Source: Symsagittifera roscoffensis (taxonomy: Eukaryota > Xenacoelomorpha > Acoela > Convolutidae). Taken from it: a stretch of DNA of 64,000 nucleotides. The notes below the pieces were generated by a model. It saw nothing but the letters and a program-made list of their open reading frames with translations. It had not been told where the DNA came from and did not search any database. Positions 37,201 to 52,200 of the stretch are shown here, piece after piece. The DNA lies in NCBI RefSeq assembly GCF_963678635.1, contig NC_087063.1, positions 84,925,574 to 84,989,573 of the forward strand, read 5' to 3'. Position 1 is the stretch's first letter; the number at the start of each line of letters is the position of its first letter. A program made the translations under genes and the position numbers.

Positions 37201-40200
37201 CGTGGCCTCGATTTGTTTACCTGATTAATTGGAGTAATGGTTACAGCATGCGACCACCACCCCACTGCACCCGGTTTGAATCCAGCTAGGAGCCTTTTTT
37301 ACGTACTCAAATGAACCCTTATGCTAATATATTACCATTCCAAACAGATAACTCACGTTTGCTGATTGACGCATTTTGCACTCGCACTGTGCTTTGGGGA
37401 GTCGAAGCCCGGAGGCAGCTCCAGAATTGGCTCCCTCAATTTCGGTCTCTCCTCGTCACCGGCAAATCCCGGAGGAGCGTCCAAAATCGCCTCGCGGCTT
37501 TCTTCTTTTGTCTTACTTCTAGGCTGCTCTTCGATCTCTTTCAAAGTCAGTCCACTAAATGAAATTTCTCTGCTACTGTTATTGGTCTGGTCAGACAAGG
37601 ACCTGGCCTCTACGTTCACCTTCGACTTCTGGATGTCGTTATTGTTGCTTTCGAAGCTCATCCATCCATTACTGTTCTGCAATGAATTCGCATCCTCGTT
37701 ACTGACTTCATCGTTGACTGCAGACAAGATACTCTTGATGGAGCTGACGGTGTCATCTGAAACAACAAAATTGAGCATTTTCAAATGTGTTCTGGCTTCC
37801 ACAAGGAAATTTATATCTGATAACTGTTTCTTAGCTTCAACATCTAGATACTAACATTAATTACGAAAATATAGCTGTTGGAAAATAAAAAAAAAACAAA
37901 ATATTATCTCTTATTCTTTAAGTAGCCGGATGATAACAAACAAACAATAAAGTTGGCTGACTACCTGGGTCGTTTTTCTTCTTTTTCTTTTTGCCACTTT
38001 TGGTCTTTGGTCTCACCACCATGAAATTGGGATGGATAGATGGGTTGCTCTCTTGCAAGGAAGGCATGTCCGAGGAGCTACCCGGTTGGCCTTGATTCCA
38101 CACTGAATTAGTGGACCCAACAAACCCACTGCTGTTCATATTAGACGTCAACAGTCCATTACTACTACTTGATTGAGCATTTAGAGACACAGTGTTGTTC
38201 TGCTGAAGAAGAGAGGGCGATGATTCGACTTTGTGCATCTTTGCCGCGGCTGCTGCCGAACTCTTTGCCACTGTCACTTTCGGCTGAATGATTGGAGAAG
38301 AGGAAGAGGAGCCCCATGCTGAGTTCACGGCGGGTTTCTTCACCTAAAAGAGAAAGATGATTTGAGATGCTTTCACATTGATCGATGGCTCGAAACTCCT
38401 TTTATTTTTAATTAATCATTTAAATAGAAGACTTCAAATAAACCCAGTTTTGTAGAAGCAGAGAGTCATTCGCAATTAACAGCACGCCAAACAAATTGAT
38501 GAATTTCTCCACTGAAGGCCAATTATTTCAAAAAACAAATTGAGAGAAAGGAATAATTTTGAAGCAATTCCAAGTAAGAAAACTCAAAGCTATTTGGATT
38601 TTAAAATATTTTTTCACAAATGTTGAGACCAGTTTTTCGATAACATTAAAACAATTTGAGAAATAAGGGTCAATCAAAAACTTTTAGTCACGCTAGTCAG
38701 TTTCCACTTTCTTAATTGGGGAGCGTACTGTCTTTTTAGCTACTGAATTTGAACTCAACTTGACAAGAAATTAAAACCAAACAAAATTTTTTCAACCAAA
38801 CAAATTCTCAATCGGTTCTTTTTAATACTAAACAATCAAAAATTGGAAATTTTTTCGAAGATTTTGCACTTTATTTTAAAAATATATTTTTTTCTCAAGC
38901 ACGCGCTTAAAGAAATTTCGAAAAATTAGTTTGCTGAAAAAAACTGATTGAAAAGACAATTAAAAACCTATTATAATTGTTTCTGCCTCGTTTCGATTCT
39001 GAGGTAGATCGGTTTCGGGTAGCTGGTTGATTGACAACATTTTATTTCAAACGTAGTAAATTAACCGTAACTATCGGAAATTACAAGTCAACAAAGAATA
39101 TCGAACTGACATAAATTTCGGTATTTAAAAGCAGAATTCAATGTCATAAAATACCCAAAATGAAAACAGTTAAGAATCAACTTTAACACAGCGCCTGAGC
39201 AAATTGTGAACTTTGTTTCGATCTTTCAGTTTTCGACTTTTTCACATACGGTGCTTCGTTAACCAGAAAATTCATTAGTTACGACCTTGGTTTTTTCTCG
39301 CTATGAATTCTAGCGAGATAAATAATTGTTTACTCGCTGGAAAATACTTTAAAACTAACTTCAAAACGGTTTTTCTCGCCATTGTGAAAACTTTTTGTGG
39401 ACATTTATGAATTTCGTTCGCTTAGACAATTGGTAGTAAAAATCAAAAGTGATGAAATTTCAAAACTTATATCAGTCAAATTAGCCCTGAAACTGAGAGA
39501 CGGTTTAAACTGTTTGATAACGGGAAACAAGAATTAGTGCTACAAACCAAACAAACTATATACACAGATGCGAAGCTGATCTTCGCACAACTTGCGATAC
39601 AACAAGAATAGGATTTAAACAGCAAGACACTTAAGAGCTACCAAAGAGGACTTTCAAAGTACTAACCGTAGAAGAAACAACTAAGAAATCAACACAGAAG
39701 CAAAAGTGAGCTTCGCACAACTTGCGATATAAATATGAAGGACTATGATTAAAATCAAACTGAAAAAAAAATGAAAAAAGAACTTAAAAATCGTTTTTGA
39801 CAAAAAAAAAATTGCAACAAAGTCCAAAATATCCAGATCAAAATTGCCTGCACCATTAGAAACTCTACAAAGAGCTTTGGGAATGCTATAAGGAAGGCAA
39901 GTTTTCAAAACATTCCTTTCTGCTGAACTGAGCAGACAAAAAAAGCAGACAGACAATACTCTAAATTAGCCAAAAGTTTCTATGTGCAAGAAAAACAGGT
40001 CTCAAACAGGAATCGAACTCCGGGGCTTTATCGTCTCAAGCATAAGGGTTACAGAAACTAGAAATAAAGTTGAACCATCGAGCTACGGGAACCAAGCCGA
40101 CAAAAACAAACATACGCACGAAAGTCCGACAAAGCACAAAAACTCTTTGTTTGCAAAAAAAAGGGCCCGCCGGATTCTAACCGCAAGCCATTGCTATCTA

Positions 40201-43200
40201 AAACTGTTGTTTTACTTCCAAGCCAGATGGTTGATTAGATTTGAACTTAAAATAACCGAGCAGTAACAAAGTCGAAAATACTTGAGCAGAAACTCATGCA
40301 GAAAAGAAATTCAGAAAAACTCATCATATATAAAATGCCAGGTCCCTTTTCCCCTCAGAGCTCGCACGCTCACAAAATCTTTTTTTTTCGAGCGTAACGA
40401 CGCAATAAAAAGCCACTTAGTCAATTTCAACTCAGATGTGAAGTTGCAGTTCACATACAAAAGCAAAAAAATGACCAATAACGCTACTGGAAAAAACTGA
40501 ACGAGTAAAACTTTGAGTCAAGAAAACTTCTTAAATGACGCACGCCAATTATGAGTCTACAAAACTGGTAGGTGACGCAAGCCAATTATGACTCATTAGC
40601 AGCACCAGTCAAATTGCAAAAAAAGAAATTTACCAACTAACATGCCTCAATTCATAGCGTGTAAGCATTTTAACTGGTATACTAAAAAGTTCATTTAAAA
40701 CATCCGATCTTGCCCAGGTTCGAACCTTCTTATTTCGTAACGGGTCTCCTTCCCTAACACTACGCTACAGATCCATGACACTTTGAAGTTAAACTGCTAT
40801 TTGTTATATAATAATCTGTGTTAATATTCTTTGCATTGGCTGTACTTGATAGCTGTTATTGATCAAAATGAACACTTTCAAAATGAACACTTTGTCGCAA
40901 CAATATTGGCGATTTAGGTTGGAAAAAAAGAGTTCATACTATCACACAAACTTTGCTTGTGTAACTAGGCCAAAATTTATAAGGTCGATGGAAAAGACGA
41001 AAAAAAAGGAAAATTTTAACAAATTGAGCAGCTAAAATTACAACCCACGTGAAAAGCCAATTTCAATTTAGCCAGATTTTTAAAATGCTAAAAGCAACTG
41101 CAGCGAGAACTGTTTACAGCTAAAATAAACGATTCTTAGATGTGGCAACTAAGCCGACAACGCATAAGCAGAGAAAACAGGCCGAAATTTTTGATCCGGA
41201 ATTTTTACCACTTGAGAAAAACTGGTCCTGGTCATATTCGAACATAGAACCTTTGCCGTCCCAGGTGTATTCGTTACACCAGGCTAAAAGTGTTAAGAAA
41301 CACTATGAAATTTGATTTCACTATAAAGCAAGGTACATCAGGAGTCCAACGAAGTTCTTTCTTGAATTAATCAGAAAAGAAAACAAGGATAGCCGGTTAC
41401 TGTGCAAGTAGCACAGAATGTTCCGACCAGTCTTGAAAAATTACAAAATTATTTTTCACATAACCGTCGTTTTTTTCGGCGTGGTGTAATAAAGGAATCT
41501 GGGCTAAAAAGTACTGCTAAAGCATTTTCGTCCGTCATTGTAAAATATGCAAATTCGAAAACAATTTTTGAAGATAAACAAGAAAAACAAAAAAAATTTA
41601 ATTTTTGTAATTAGTCAACATTTTTTCCCAATCGAGGAAAATTGAACTTCAATCGAGGAAAGTTCAATTTTTAAGGCTTAAATTAAGCAAATAAGCTAAT
41701 GCAATCCTGCTTACTCGCTCGAGCAGGCTTACATTAGCTTATACACCGTTTCAATGGAAGCCTTTATCTCATATTTGGCTCGGTAGTTTTCGAAAAAAAA
41801 AGAAAAAGATTACAAAAACCGATCAAAAATTCATTTTTTTTCGATCATCAATTTGGTTTTTCTTAAATCCACAAACCACAAATTAGGGCATGGGAACCGC
41901 CTCTGCTTTCAGCACCCTAATTTTTAGATTGAAGATTTCCGAACCCTGATTTTTTAGATTGAACCCTCAATAACAGATTTGGCTATTAGTTTTCGAGAAT
42001 TAGTGACAAAACTTCTTCAAAACAAAAAATTTAAAACTGAACGTTTGCGAAATCCGTATCACCCTTTCTAGCAAAAAATGGGGCAAAACATAATACGCAA
42101 GGAATATCTCAGCACCATTCTAGTTCTAATGAACTATCAGCCTCAGAATCAGCAGGTTAGTTTTTGAAATCGGCGAAATTTCAAAATTTGGACATTTCTA
42201 AGGCCATAATTTTTTTTCAAAACGCTATGCATAGCCGCTATTGAATGTAATATTCGCAAAACTGATTTTTTCTTTCGGTTGAACTCTTAATTTCGGATTT
42301 GGCAGGGTAGTTTTTGAGAAAAGTGAAGTTTTTAAAATTAACCAAAATCTCAGTAAATTGGCTTGTTTCAGGCCATAACTGTTTTCCGCCGAATTTCGGG
42401 AACAGCCACATGAGAAAGGGAAATACCCATAAATAAATTTTTGATCCAAACCATCTCCGATTCGTGCATTTAATATTTGAGAAAATGAAAAATTCAAAAC
42501 AAATAGGCCTACATTCCCCCTACTGAAACTTTCGGAGGCCGTAGAACGTGAGGTAAAATGAAAAAAGACTAGAAAAAAAGCAGGCACATAGAAGAGCAGC
42601 CGGTTTTCCCATTGCGACCATTTTTTTTTCTAAAATCGGTTCAGTAGTTTTTGGAAAAATATATATTACGGCGATAAGTGCAAAAAATTTCCAAAGCGTC
42701 GCAAACAAAACGAAAAACAACAAATTCCATACACTTTTAGAATACAGGTTTTTTTAACAGGACCTAACACCACCCAAAAATTAAGCAGCAACATATGCTA
42801 TTAAATTGTTTATGCTAAAATAAGATTAAGTATGATTAAATTGAAATATACCAAAAGTGCCACCAATGAGCACTTTTATTTGCGACTTAGGTTAGAAAAA
42901 ATTCTTCGTAATAATACACTACGCTTCGCTTGGCTTATAAGGAAGTTGAAAAAGAGAAAGAATAAAAAACAAAAAATGCTTATTATTCAAGTTTTCATAG
43001 AGGTCCTAGAGGAGTTGAATTTCGGCATTACAATAATTGTTACCAGAGTCTCACTTATCTTAAAAGCACTACCGGACATTTTAAGGGGAAAAATCAGTGA
43101 ATAAGCCGGCAGAATTGAAGCTTCCAATAAGCTGAAGATCGGCCAAACATTTTCGTCAAAATGAAACATTTAGGGAAAAAATTTCATGTAACCCCAACAA

Positions 43201-46200
43201 AGGATCCACGATAGCTGTATAATTAGCGTATGCAAAGTAGACTACATAATTTGGAGACTAAACCAACAGAACTTAAGTCGACAACCATGAAGCCGAAAAA
43301 CCATCACTAGAAAATTCAAAACTCTATAATTATACACTTAGTAGGTTGATTTCTAAAATATAGCATGACAGTAACTAGTACCCGGTAGTTAAATTTGAAG
43401 TTTCATGAAAGTGAGCAAGTAGGCAGAATAAGTCTAGATTCCGCTTTGATAACGCTTTCTAATGGCAAGCCTAATAAATTTAATTTGATACAATATGCCG
43501 ACGATTGTATGGTATAAGCTTCATCTAAAATAACGCTTTGACGCAATGTAATTTTCCTAAAATGAACCTACATTTTTTAGGGAGAACCAGATGAATTTGA
43601 TTGCACCGAAAAAGAAAATAACATTTTTTTAGGCAGAAAACAAAACATAACCGATGGTCTTACCAGAAATGATTACTATTTGAAGAAAAGATCTGAGTGC
43701 AAATATTTAGCGTATTTCTAGATTCATCTGCCATTTCGAACTCAAACAAAACAAAAAATGGCGCAAGGAAATAGGACAAGATACAAATATATAACTACCC
43801 AGTATATCTTTGGTTGCTTAGTCTTCGCAGCTTAGTTTTATCACATTTAGATTCAACAAAATTCAACTTTTCACAGCCATTATTGCAATTTTAATGCTGT
43901 CTGTTCAGTTTCCAGATCCAAACTAAGGTCAGCCACTATGTTGCGTCGAAGCCAGTCAATTATCCCAATTAACCCAGAACTTAACTGAATTGTTTACTTA
44001 AATTAAAATCAAACTAATAAAAGGAAGGTTTTGGCAAATGCATTAAGAAAATCTACAGTTAGTCATAGAAGTGAAAAAAAAATCTAAACCTGTGAAATGC
44101 AATCTAATCCAATAAGCACGCAGACAAATGCAATGCAAGTTCCCTTTTTGTCAGTAGAATTCAATTACACAGAAGCGAAGCTGCGCTTCGCAAACACTTG
44201 CGAGAAAACGACCAAAAACAGCTCTATCAATTTAAATAAGAAAAAGTATAAATAAGCCTCGAATTAGCAAAAACTCGGCTGTGTAGGATTCGAATCTACG
44301 ACCTACTGCAATCAAGAGATTTTGGATTTTGAGTCTCATGCACTAACCCCTCGGCCACTCAAGCTTAACAACCGACAAACATATAATATAGCAGCTACAT
44401 ATGCAAACAAATTGCCAATGCGATTCAGCACCAAATACAAACAGACCCAATTTTGCAAATAATAAATTGGAATATAACAAACTGAAGGCATCCACACTAA
44501 CTTTGCATGTAACATATTGCAAAGCATAAAGCCACATTATGTATAAATTATGCATTTCAAAAAATTGCCAGATATATTAAGTTAAAAAGTTTCTGAAATC
44601 GAGTTTTTATTATTGTAATGTTGTTTGAAACAAATAGCTTATTTCAGTTCATTTGATGAATTAAAAATGCATCAACTGTGTTAATGTATAACTATTCGAA
44701 TGTCAAAGCCCATGCTATCAAAAAGCTGTAAAAGTGCCCCTAAAGTGGCACCAATATTTGCGACTTAGGTTAAAAAAAAGAAGGTTCGTATTACCACACT
44801 AGCTTCGCAAGTGTAATGATTTGTTTTGAGAGAAAATTCTTATTGTCGAAAAATTTTAGTTATACGTACATGTTGAGTGATATTTAGTTTTAGAAGGAAA
44901 TAATATATAAGTAAATTCTGAAAAAAAGATGACCTACTTTAAAGTGTTGTCTTCGTTGAATGGCACTGGAAAATCAAAAAAGTCGAACTGGAAAATCAAA
45001 AAAGAACAACAACGGCTACCGACATTGGTTGATTATACAGTGCTGCTTTAAATTAACCGGACAAAACGCGTTAAACTTGAAATTTAAAACCGGTTTTTCT
45101 CAAATTGGGTTGAGCTTAGGTGAAAACTTATGAAAACAAAACTTGCTTAGAATTTTAGCAGAATTAATATGGTGTAATTTGTTTTGCGAATTTCGGGTCC
45201 GAAATTTTACCCCAAAAATGGGTCTTTTTGGCTTTTCGTAGTTAATCAAAAATTACGCCACAAATACCCAGTCGATCACAGACATAACTATATCAAAATG
45301 AGCCCCTTACGTAGCTCAACAAACTTTAAGAAGAGTATATTCTCCAAAATATTGTATAAAATAATTTATTTTTGTTTGATAGACAAAAAATGACATTTTT
45401 ACTATATAAAATACCAACTTTTTTATTTAAAAACAATTTTTAAACAATTTGCATTTTTTTGGAGAAAATACCCTTCTTATAGTTTGTTGGGCTACGTAAG
45501 GTAATTTTTGATTAACTACGAAAAGCCAAAAAGACCCATTTTTGGGGTAAAATTTCGGACCCGAAATTCGCAAAACAAATTACACCATATTAATTCTGCT
45601 AAAATTCTAAGCAAGTTTTGTTTTCATAAGTTTTCACCTAAGCTCAACCCAATTTGAGAAAAACCGGTTTTAAATTTCAAGTTTAACGCGTTTTGTCCGG
45701 TTAATTCAAATCAGCACTGTAGTTTGCTTAGTTAAATAACAACGCTTTGAGCTTATTCATAAATACAGCAATTTATTCAGATTAAACAGCTAATTTTACA
45801 GCGGTAAAGGGACACTTGAAGCTTTCTGTAGCGAGGCCGTTCAGCTGGGCATTGAAACGGACGTTTTGCAGATGGAAACTTAAGTTTTCCGCTGTGCTGT
45901 GTAAAAGTCAGTAATTTATCAAAAACTATACCAGAATTGTCACTTATTTATACCAATACCTTACTAAGAAAAGGAAAATTTCTGCAAATGTATTAATAAT
46001 ATCGACAGCAGGTTATAGAACTAGCCGTCAAACTTAAAAAAAAATAGCCGATTGGTCGACTACAAAAACCTTTTTTCACTTGACGTCTAAAAAATTAAGT
46101 ATTTGCCCGTAAATTACGGAAATTGGACAACACCACTGCCACATTCAAGACAACATAATATTAGTTCTATAACAGTGAAATTCAACCTAATACACAATAT

Positions 46201-49200
46201 AACATGTACGCAAACAAATACATGACATGACGTAAGTTCCGGTTTTAGTAGTATATTTATTTATGATTTGTTTTGACAGATATTTTTTGTTGAATGATTT
46301 AATTATATGCACATGTTATGTTATCTGAATCAAACAAATTTGAAAGTGATCAAATTGTGAACCTTTTTTTTTCCAAAAAAAACACGCCCTGTTCAAGTGT
46401 CTAGACTTCGTAAGGTTGGTCTTCTCATCTGCACAAAAGAATAGGAAAAGAAATTGGTTTGGACTTGCCTGCATGTTAGCACTGTGTGACTGTAATTGTG
46501 TGTTGTTCGTCTTCTTCATCTTGCTCTTCTTAATTGGGTTGTCTGACTGGGGCAGGGCGGGGAAGTGGGTCTCCTGCAGTCTGTCAATGCCCTTCATCGT
46601 GTTCGAGTCAAAGCCTCCCCAGAAATTAGTACTCTTTTTAGTCGTATTCGGAAGATCTGATTACAAGCAAAATAATCTAAGTTTTCAAACAAAATAATTG
46701 AAGTTTCCCGTTCGCACGCCAGAACAAAAAACTATTCGCACAATCTCCAACAGAATTGTTCGACAACTTTTCAACGGGAAGGTGTAGTATCCGCCGGGAT
46801 TCCAACCCTAACAAGTGCTTGCTGGTCTTTCGCTTCATGGAAAAAGCGTGCACCTCTACATTCCGCCAAATCATTTTGTTTGCCACTAATATTTCTCGAG
46901 AAAACAGTGCGCGAAACAATCGACTCTCTTACCTGGAAAGTCTTCCTCCATGTTTTGATTTGGACCATCGGTAGCACCAACTGAACTCAACTCTCCATTC
47001 ACTCGAGAAGCACCATTTTGATTGTTTGCACTCTGTTGATTCGCTAAAGATGAAGATGAAAACGCACCATGTTTCTCAACAGCAGTGGCAATAGTGGTTG
47101 TCAATTTGTGTTGTTCAGAGAGGGGCACTCCCTCTGCACGGGGGGGTTTGGAGGGGACCTCGAAGAAGCCTCGCTCCGAGGGAGGTATGTTCAGATCTAC
47201 TTTGGGTGGGGAACATGCCATTTGCTGAGAGTTAGAACTCCCACTGTAATACCCTCTGTCCTCGTCTCCCCCTCGGCGATCTCGATCTCGATCTCTGCCT
47301 CCCCCGTACCTGAGAGAGTAAACCAAAGTATAGTTTAGTTTGCGCTAAGACTGTGGTGAATATCAACGCAGCAAGCAAACTTCAACGTCATTCAGCAATA
47401 AAATCCAGCCATGTGTTTTGCGGAGACAAGACAAGAAAAAATAAACTCAAACACGTTTTCTTAGTCAATAAAAAAACTTACTTATCGTGAACTTTTTCAA
47501 GTGATCATTGTTTTGATTGTTTTAACGTGGGCCAACCTGTTTCTGTTGGCACTCTGATTCTGATTTTGTCTCTGGTTCTGTTGGCGACTGTGACTCATGA
47601 ACTGTTGAGACCCCCCCTGCTGTCCCCTCCTGTCATCCATGCCCCCATAATACTCTCCTCCACTCTGGCCCGAGCGGGATCCCAACCCCCTCTCAGACAC
47701 CCCGCCGTCCCCTCCTCCTCCTCCTCCTCTGCCCCCACCTCCTCGCTGATGTCTACTTGGCCTTGAGTCTGAACTTGAACCTGCTGCTCCACTGTTGCGA
47801 GAGTAAGGAGTTTCAAATGCGAGTGGGATCTGCTTCAGCTGGTCTCTGATCTTCTTAGAGTAACTCTTCCCGTGTTCTCGCAATCTATGAGCCTAGAAAT
47901 ATTTATAATGTAATCATACATTGTTTCCAATCTAAGTTATCCTAAACATTGAAAAGTTATCTAATATTTACTCATTTACAAACATCCAGATTGATCGGAC
48001 ACCATTGGGCTGCTAGAGCCTGTCTTCGGGCACCTCAAGTAAGAAAAACGATAGGTTGTTTTGCAACTGCAACAAAAACTTTACTATAGTTGCCATGTTT
48101 TAGATTAAAAAACAAACCTAGAAACCAAAAAATACCACTTATGCTGTTTATATAATTGATGATCCCATTTTACTAGCATTTCAAAAGGTGAAGAACATCT
48201 GTTCTCTAAAACTATCTTTCAAGCAACTTATGGTTAAATTGTTTTTTTGTGACTGTTTTGATAAACTTGATCCAATAAGTAAAGAAGAAAACAATCAGAA
48301 CTCTGTCCTGCCTGACTGACTATATACAATGACTTTTTCTTGTGACAGACTCTTAGCAATGATTTTGTAGATGCGTTTTCTTTATAATTTAAAGTACACT
48401 TGATGATATGTCATATAAACGAGTTGTTGAAATTTGTTTTACGATTTTTTTCAGGACTTCACTCAGAGTTTTTGGAAAATTTGAACAGATTGAATTTTCT
48501 TTCTGTGCGACAAACCAAGCTAGCTTGAAACTTTTGAAAAACCAAATCACAAAAGCAAGATTCAAAGAGCATCACTTACTTGAGCAGCAATCAATTTACT
48601 TCGACAAAATAACCTGGTACCCGCAGAACTTTGTAATTTTTCTTTTTCGGATGTCCAGAGCCTTGCTTTGCCAGAGACATATTTATCTTAATTAAAGAAG
48701 ATCTAATTAGATTTATTTTTGCCATTTAGTTGACCGCAAAAGAGACAATGTAAACAAGGATAATGTCCTCATGTTTTGCATATCATTTCATCACTTGAAC
48801 TTGGTTTTCTAGCCGCTCGATGCGACTAGAAAACCATACTTGGACTTGTTCACTCGTTACTGCCGCATGGGCTCAGTTAGGTGTCTACTGAACATTTAGT
48901 CCACAGTCAAATCTATTGGTGTTATGAAGTCTCTAGGCGATGGGACACAGTTAGTAGAAGCAGTAACAGCTAAGTGATTAAGTTCAACTTTTGTAATTGA
49001 ACTGGCTATTAGGTTCTACGACAAGCGACTTTTCAGAATTTCAACACACAAAACCGTTTTCTAAAGCAATTAAATTGTCTTTGCTCGAATTAGACTATAG
49101 CAAATGTTAAAGAAAAAACTCATAGTTAAAATACTGTGTAAGGCTCTAGCTGCAATGTCAGAAGAAAGCTTTCTGTGAATAAATAGACTCTAGCAAGAAA

Positions 49201-52200
49201 TGAACGTTTAGATTTTTTTATTTGTCTCTTTTTCCTAGTTTTAACTTTTACTTATTTTTTTATTTAATGCGCTTTTCATATTAGGGCAGCACCCAGTAAT
49301 CCCAAGGGGTTTGCCAGCTGTCCTTTCTGAGTTTCAAATTACTGTAAATATCTTGCTTGTAATTTTTTGAAGTAGAAATTCTTCTTCTGTATAAATTGTT
49401 ACTGAACATTTTTCATACTGAATTTTATTATCATAGCTGATAGTTTTCAGCAGTTTCTTTCATGTTAGAGCAGCACCTAGTAACCCCAATGGGTTCGTCA
49501 GCTGTCCTATCTCAGTTTCGACTTACTGTAAATACGTTGATAGTAATTTTTTGAAGTAGAAATTCTTCTTCTGTATCGATTGTTACTGAACATTTTTCAT
49601 ACTGAGAACTTAATTTCATAGCTGAAGAATTTTATTAAAGTTTTCTGCAGTTTCTTTCATAGATGACGCCTATAAGCAACTTGAACTTGAAAATTCGAAT
49701 TTGACAGAAGAGAAAACCTTCGAAGCGGCAAAAAATGACTATTTGCACTAATATTTGCTGAAGTAAGGAATTAAGGAGGTGAGCTGACCTGGTAGTCGAC
49801 GTCGTTGTTGAAGACAGAGGTGAAGAAGCCATAGTCACTCGCACAGTCTCCCTCCTCACACAGAATGTGCTCACTCTACAACAGAAACCAAACAGTTCAT
49901 CTCCATTCGAACTCAATTAATTTCTCATGCATCCATAAATACCATTTGAAAAACGATTGCTGCTTCATCAACAAAAAAATATTGAGAGCAACTTGATTTT
50001 AAACATATGAGCATCATGGAGAGGGAATTAGTCATCCAGTTTGTCGTAGCCGTTCCCATCTTGAGGAGACGGATGACATCGGAAACCCTCCGACAGCACC
50101 CAAGAGTGATTCGAACACAAGACACTCGTATTAACAGCCGTGCGTTTTACCCACTCGGCCAAGTCAGCTCACATAATATTCATGATCAGATATGGCCAGT
50201 TGCGTATTAAGGGGGGGGGAGAGAAGGGAAACTCCCCTAAGTTAAGTAATCTGACATCATGTCAGCCCGAATTGTCTCCCATTTAGACCCTTTCCCTTTA
50301 GAATATTGATTTTCTTTTGAGGGGGTGGGGAGGTAGGGAGGGGTGTCTGAATGGCCCACCGGAAATATTGTACACTGAGGCGAAGCCGAGCTTCGCAACA
50401 CTTGCAATGCAGATAAAATTCTGAAAATGAAGTAAAAAAATTTACTTAGTTGTATAGAAAGAAGTTCATAAACAGCCTAACAAAGAATTGAAAATCATTA
50501 CCAAGCGTCGACATATTTTTGGGTCGAGACCTGTTTGAGCCGAAAACAACTTTCTGAAACAGATAATCGCATGCAAATATATTTGACCTCAAAATTATGC
50601 AATATAAGTTGAATGAGCTGCTACAACAAAAACTGAAGCTGTTTAAATATTTGGAAAAAGAAACAAAAAAATGAAAAAAAAGCCAATATCAGACTTGGTA
50701 AATTTACAAATTACTGAACTTCCATTTAAAGTAGAAAAAAACTGATTGAATTGGAACAAACACATGGTCTACAAACTAAGCCCAAGGAAAACCCTATCAT
50801 ATAAAAATGGTGTTTAAAAAAACGGAAAATGAACCGACAGAAACTAGGACGAAAAGCACGAACCCGAAAAAAGATTGAGAAAATTTTTGAAAAAGTAATA
50901 ACAATCTGAGACGGGCTTTACCTAATTACTTAAAACTATAGTAGTTTTATTTCAATTTTCAAGAACTTGAGCATGTCAGAAAATGAAGGAGTCCAGGAGA
51001 TATGAAATGAGTGCTGTGAACAAAGTTGTTTAAGGGAAAAAAGTCTAGTACCCGATTGCAACACCCTTGCTTATCGCAAGTGTGACCATAAAACTTACAC
51101 GCAAAGTTTTAGAAAAAATATTCCATTTGTGTTGAATTGCGGCTGGAAGAGCTCTAATAAGCTAGAATAAAATAACTTTAGACTATGAAAACATGAAATG
51201 AACTTCAGGAAAAACAGTTACCATCATTGCTAAAAAGCCTATAGCCAAGCCTAAAGCTACCTGGAAATCTATTGCAAAAAGAAATGAAGAAATGGCAATG
51301 GATTAGAAAGGATTTGTTTTGCCTTGTAGTGTCTTTTGAGGAAGTAGGGGTCTGGGAAGAAGTCCACGAATCCCTGGTCTGCACAGAAGTGGCAGTAGTA
51401 GTGCTCCCTCCTCTGGTGCGTCTCCAGCTCCTCCGGATCGAGGAACCTCTTCTGACAGAACTCACACAGAGGGTGTCCCTTCTGGCCCAGAGTTTCCTTA
51501 TCCCCTGTCTTATTATGAACGGCCAGCTGCGCTCTAAGCAAGTAAGCTTATATGTTCTAAAATCACACTACCCAATGTTGAATTTAATTGCATCGAACCA
51601 GTCCGACTCTAACACGTGAAAAAAATTGACAAAGTATCTCGAATGACCTCAAAACTCTTTGTGAGAGCATCTATTTATCTATCTGATAAAAGACACCTCA
51701 ATTATCAAGTAATTTCCCTCAATTTTTGTCACTCTGTTCATTCGCAATCCCCTTTTAATGAATAGTTTCCGCATTCTAAACAATTTCTGTTCAGTAACAG
51801 CACGTTCAATCTTTTGCAAGTTCAGGTCTTGAGGGACTTACTAACTACCCCCCCCCCCCCGTGTTCAATTCATTGCCTTGCCCCACCTGTCGTAGTAGAC
51901 ATATTCTGTGGGGAATCTCTTGATGTGGACCAGACATATCTCACACAACTTGGTCTCGTGCATCTTCCTCAGATGTGTCTTCAGCTCCTCCTCACTCCTC
52001 AGAGTCTTCTCACACAGTTTGCACCTGATGGTGGTGAGATGGAGGAACTCCTCGTAGTTCTCCCTCGAGTCGAACACTATCTTGAACGTCTCATCCACCT
52101 CGAAGTACTTCTCTTTCTAGCACAACCAAACACATCCACACTGCACAGTCACTACTCACATCTCAAATCTCACTTTAGATCTCATTTTTCCAGTCAAGTA

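Larger units (their letters stand above)
38344..46468. other. ZNF598 intron 8, transposon-rich
   Basis: 8.1 kb without recognisable host exons. Holds tRNA-like elements (about 40000-40075, 40429-40964, 41220-41292, 44165-44816) and the 682-bp palindromic MITE. Two AGCTTCGCACAACTTGCGAT-type repeat ends lie at about 39565-39600 and 39700-39730. Confidence 0.5.

Noticed and set aside
44283-44367. Functional tRNA-Leu gene
   Set aside because: A- and B-boxes are good, but the acceptor stem does not pair and the anticodon loop is oversized. It sits inside a TIR element, so it is better called tRNA-like.
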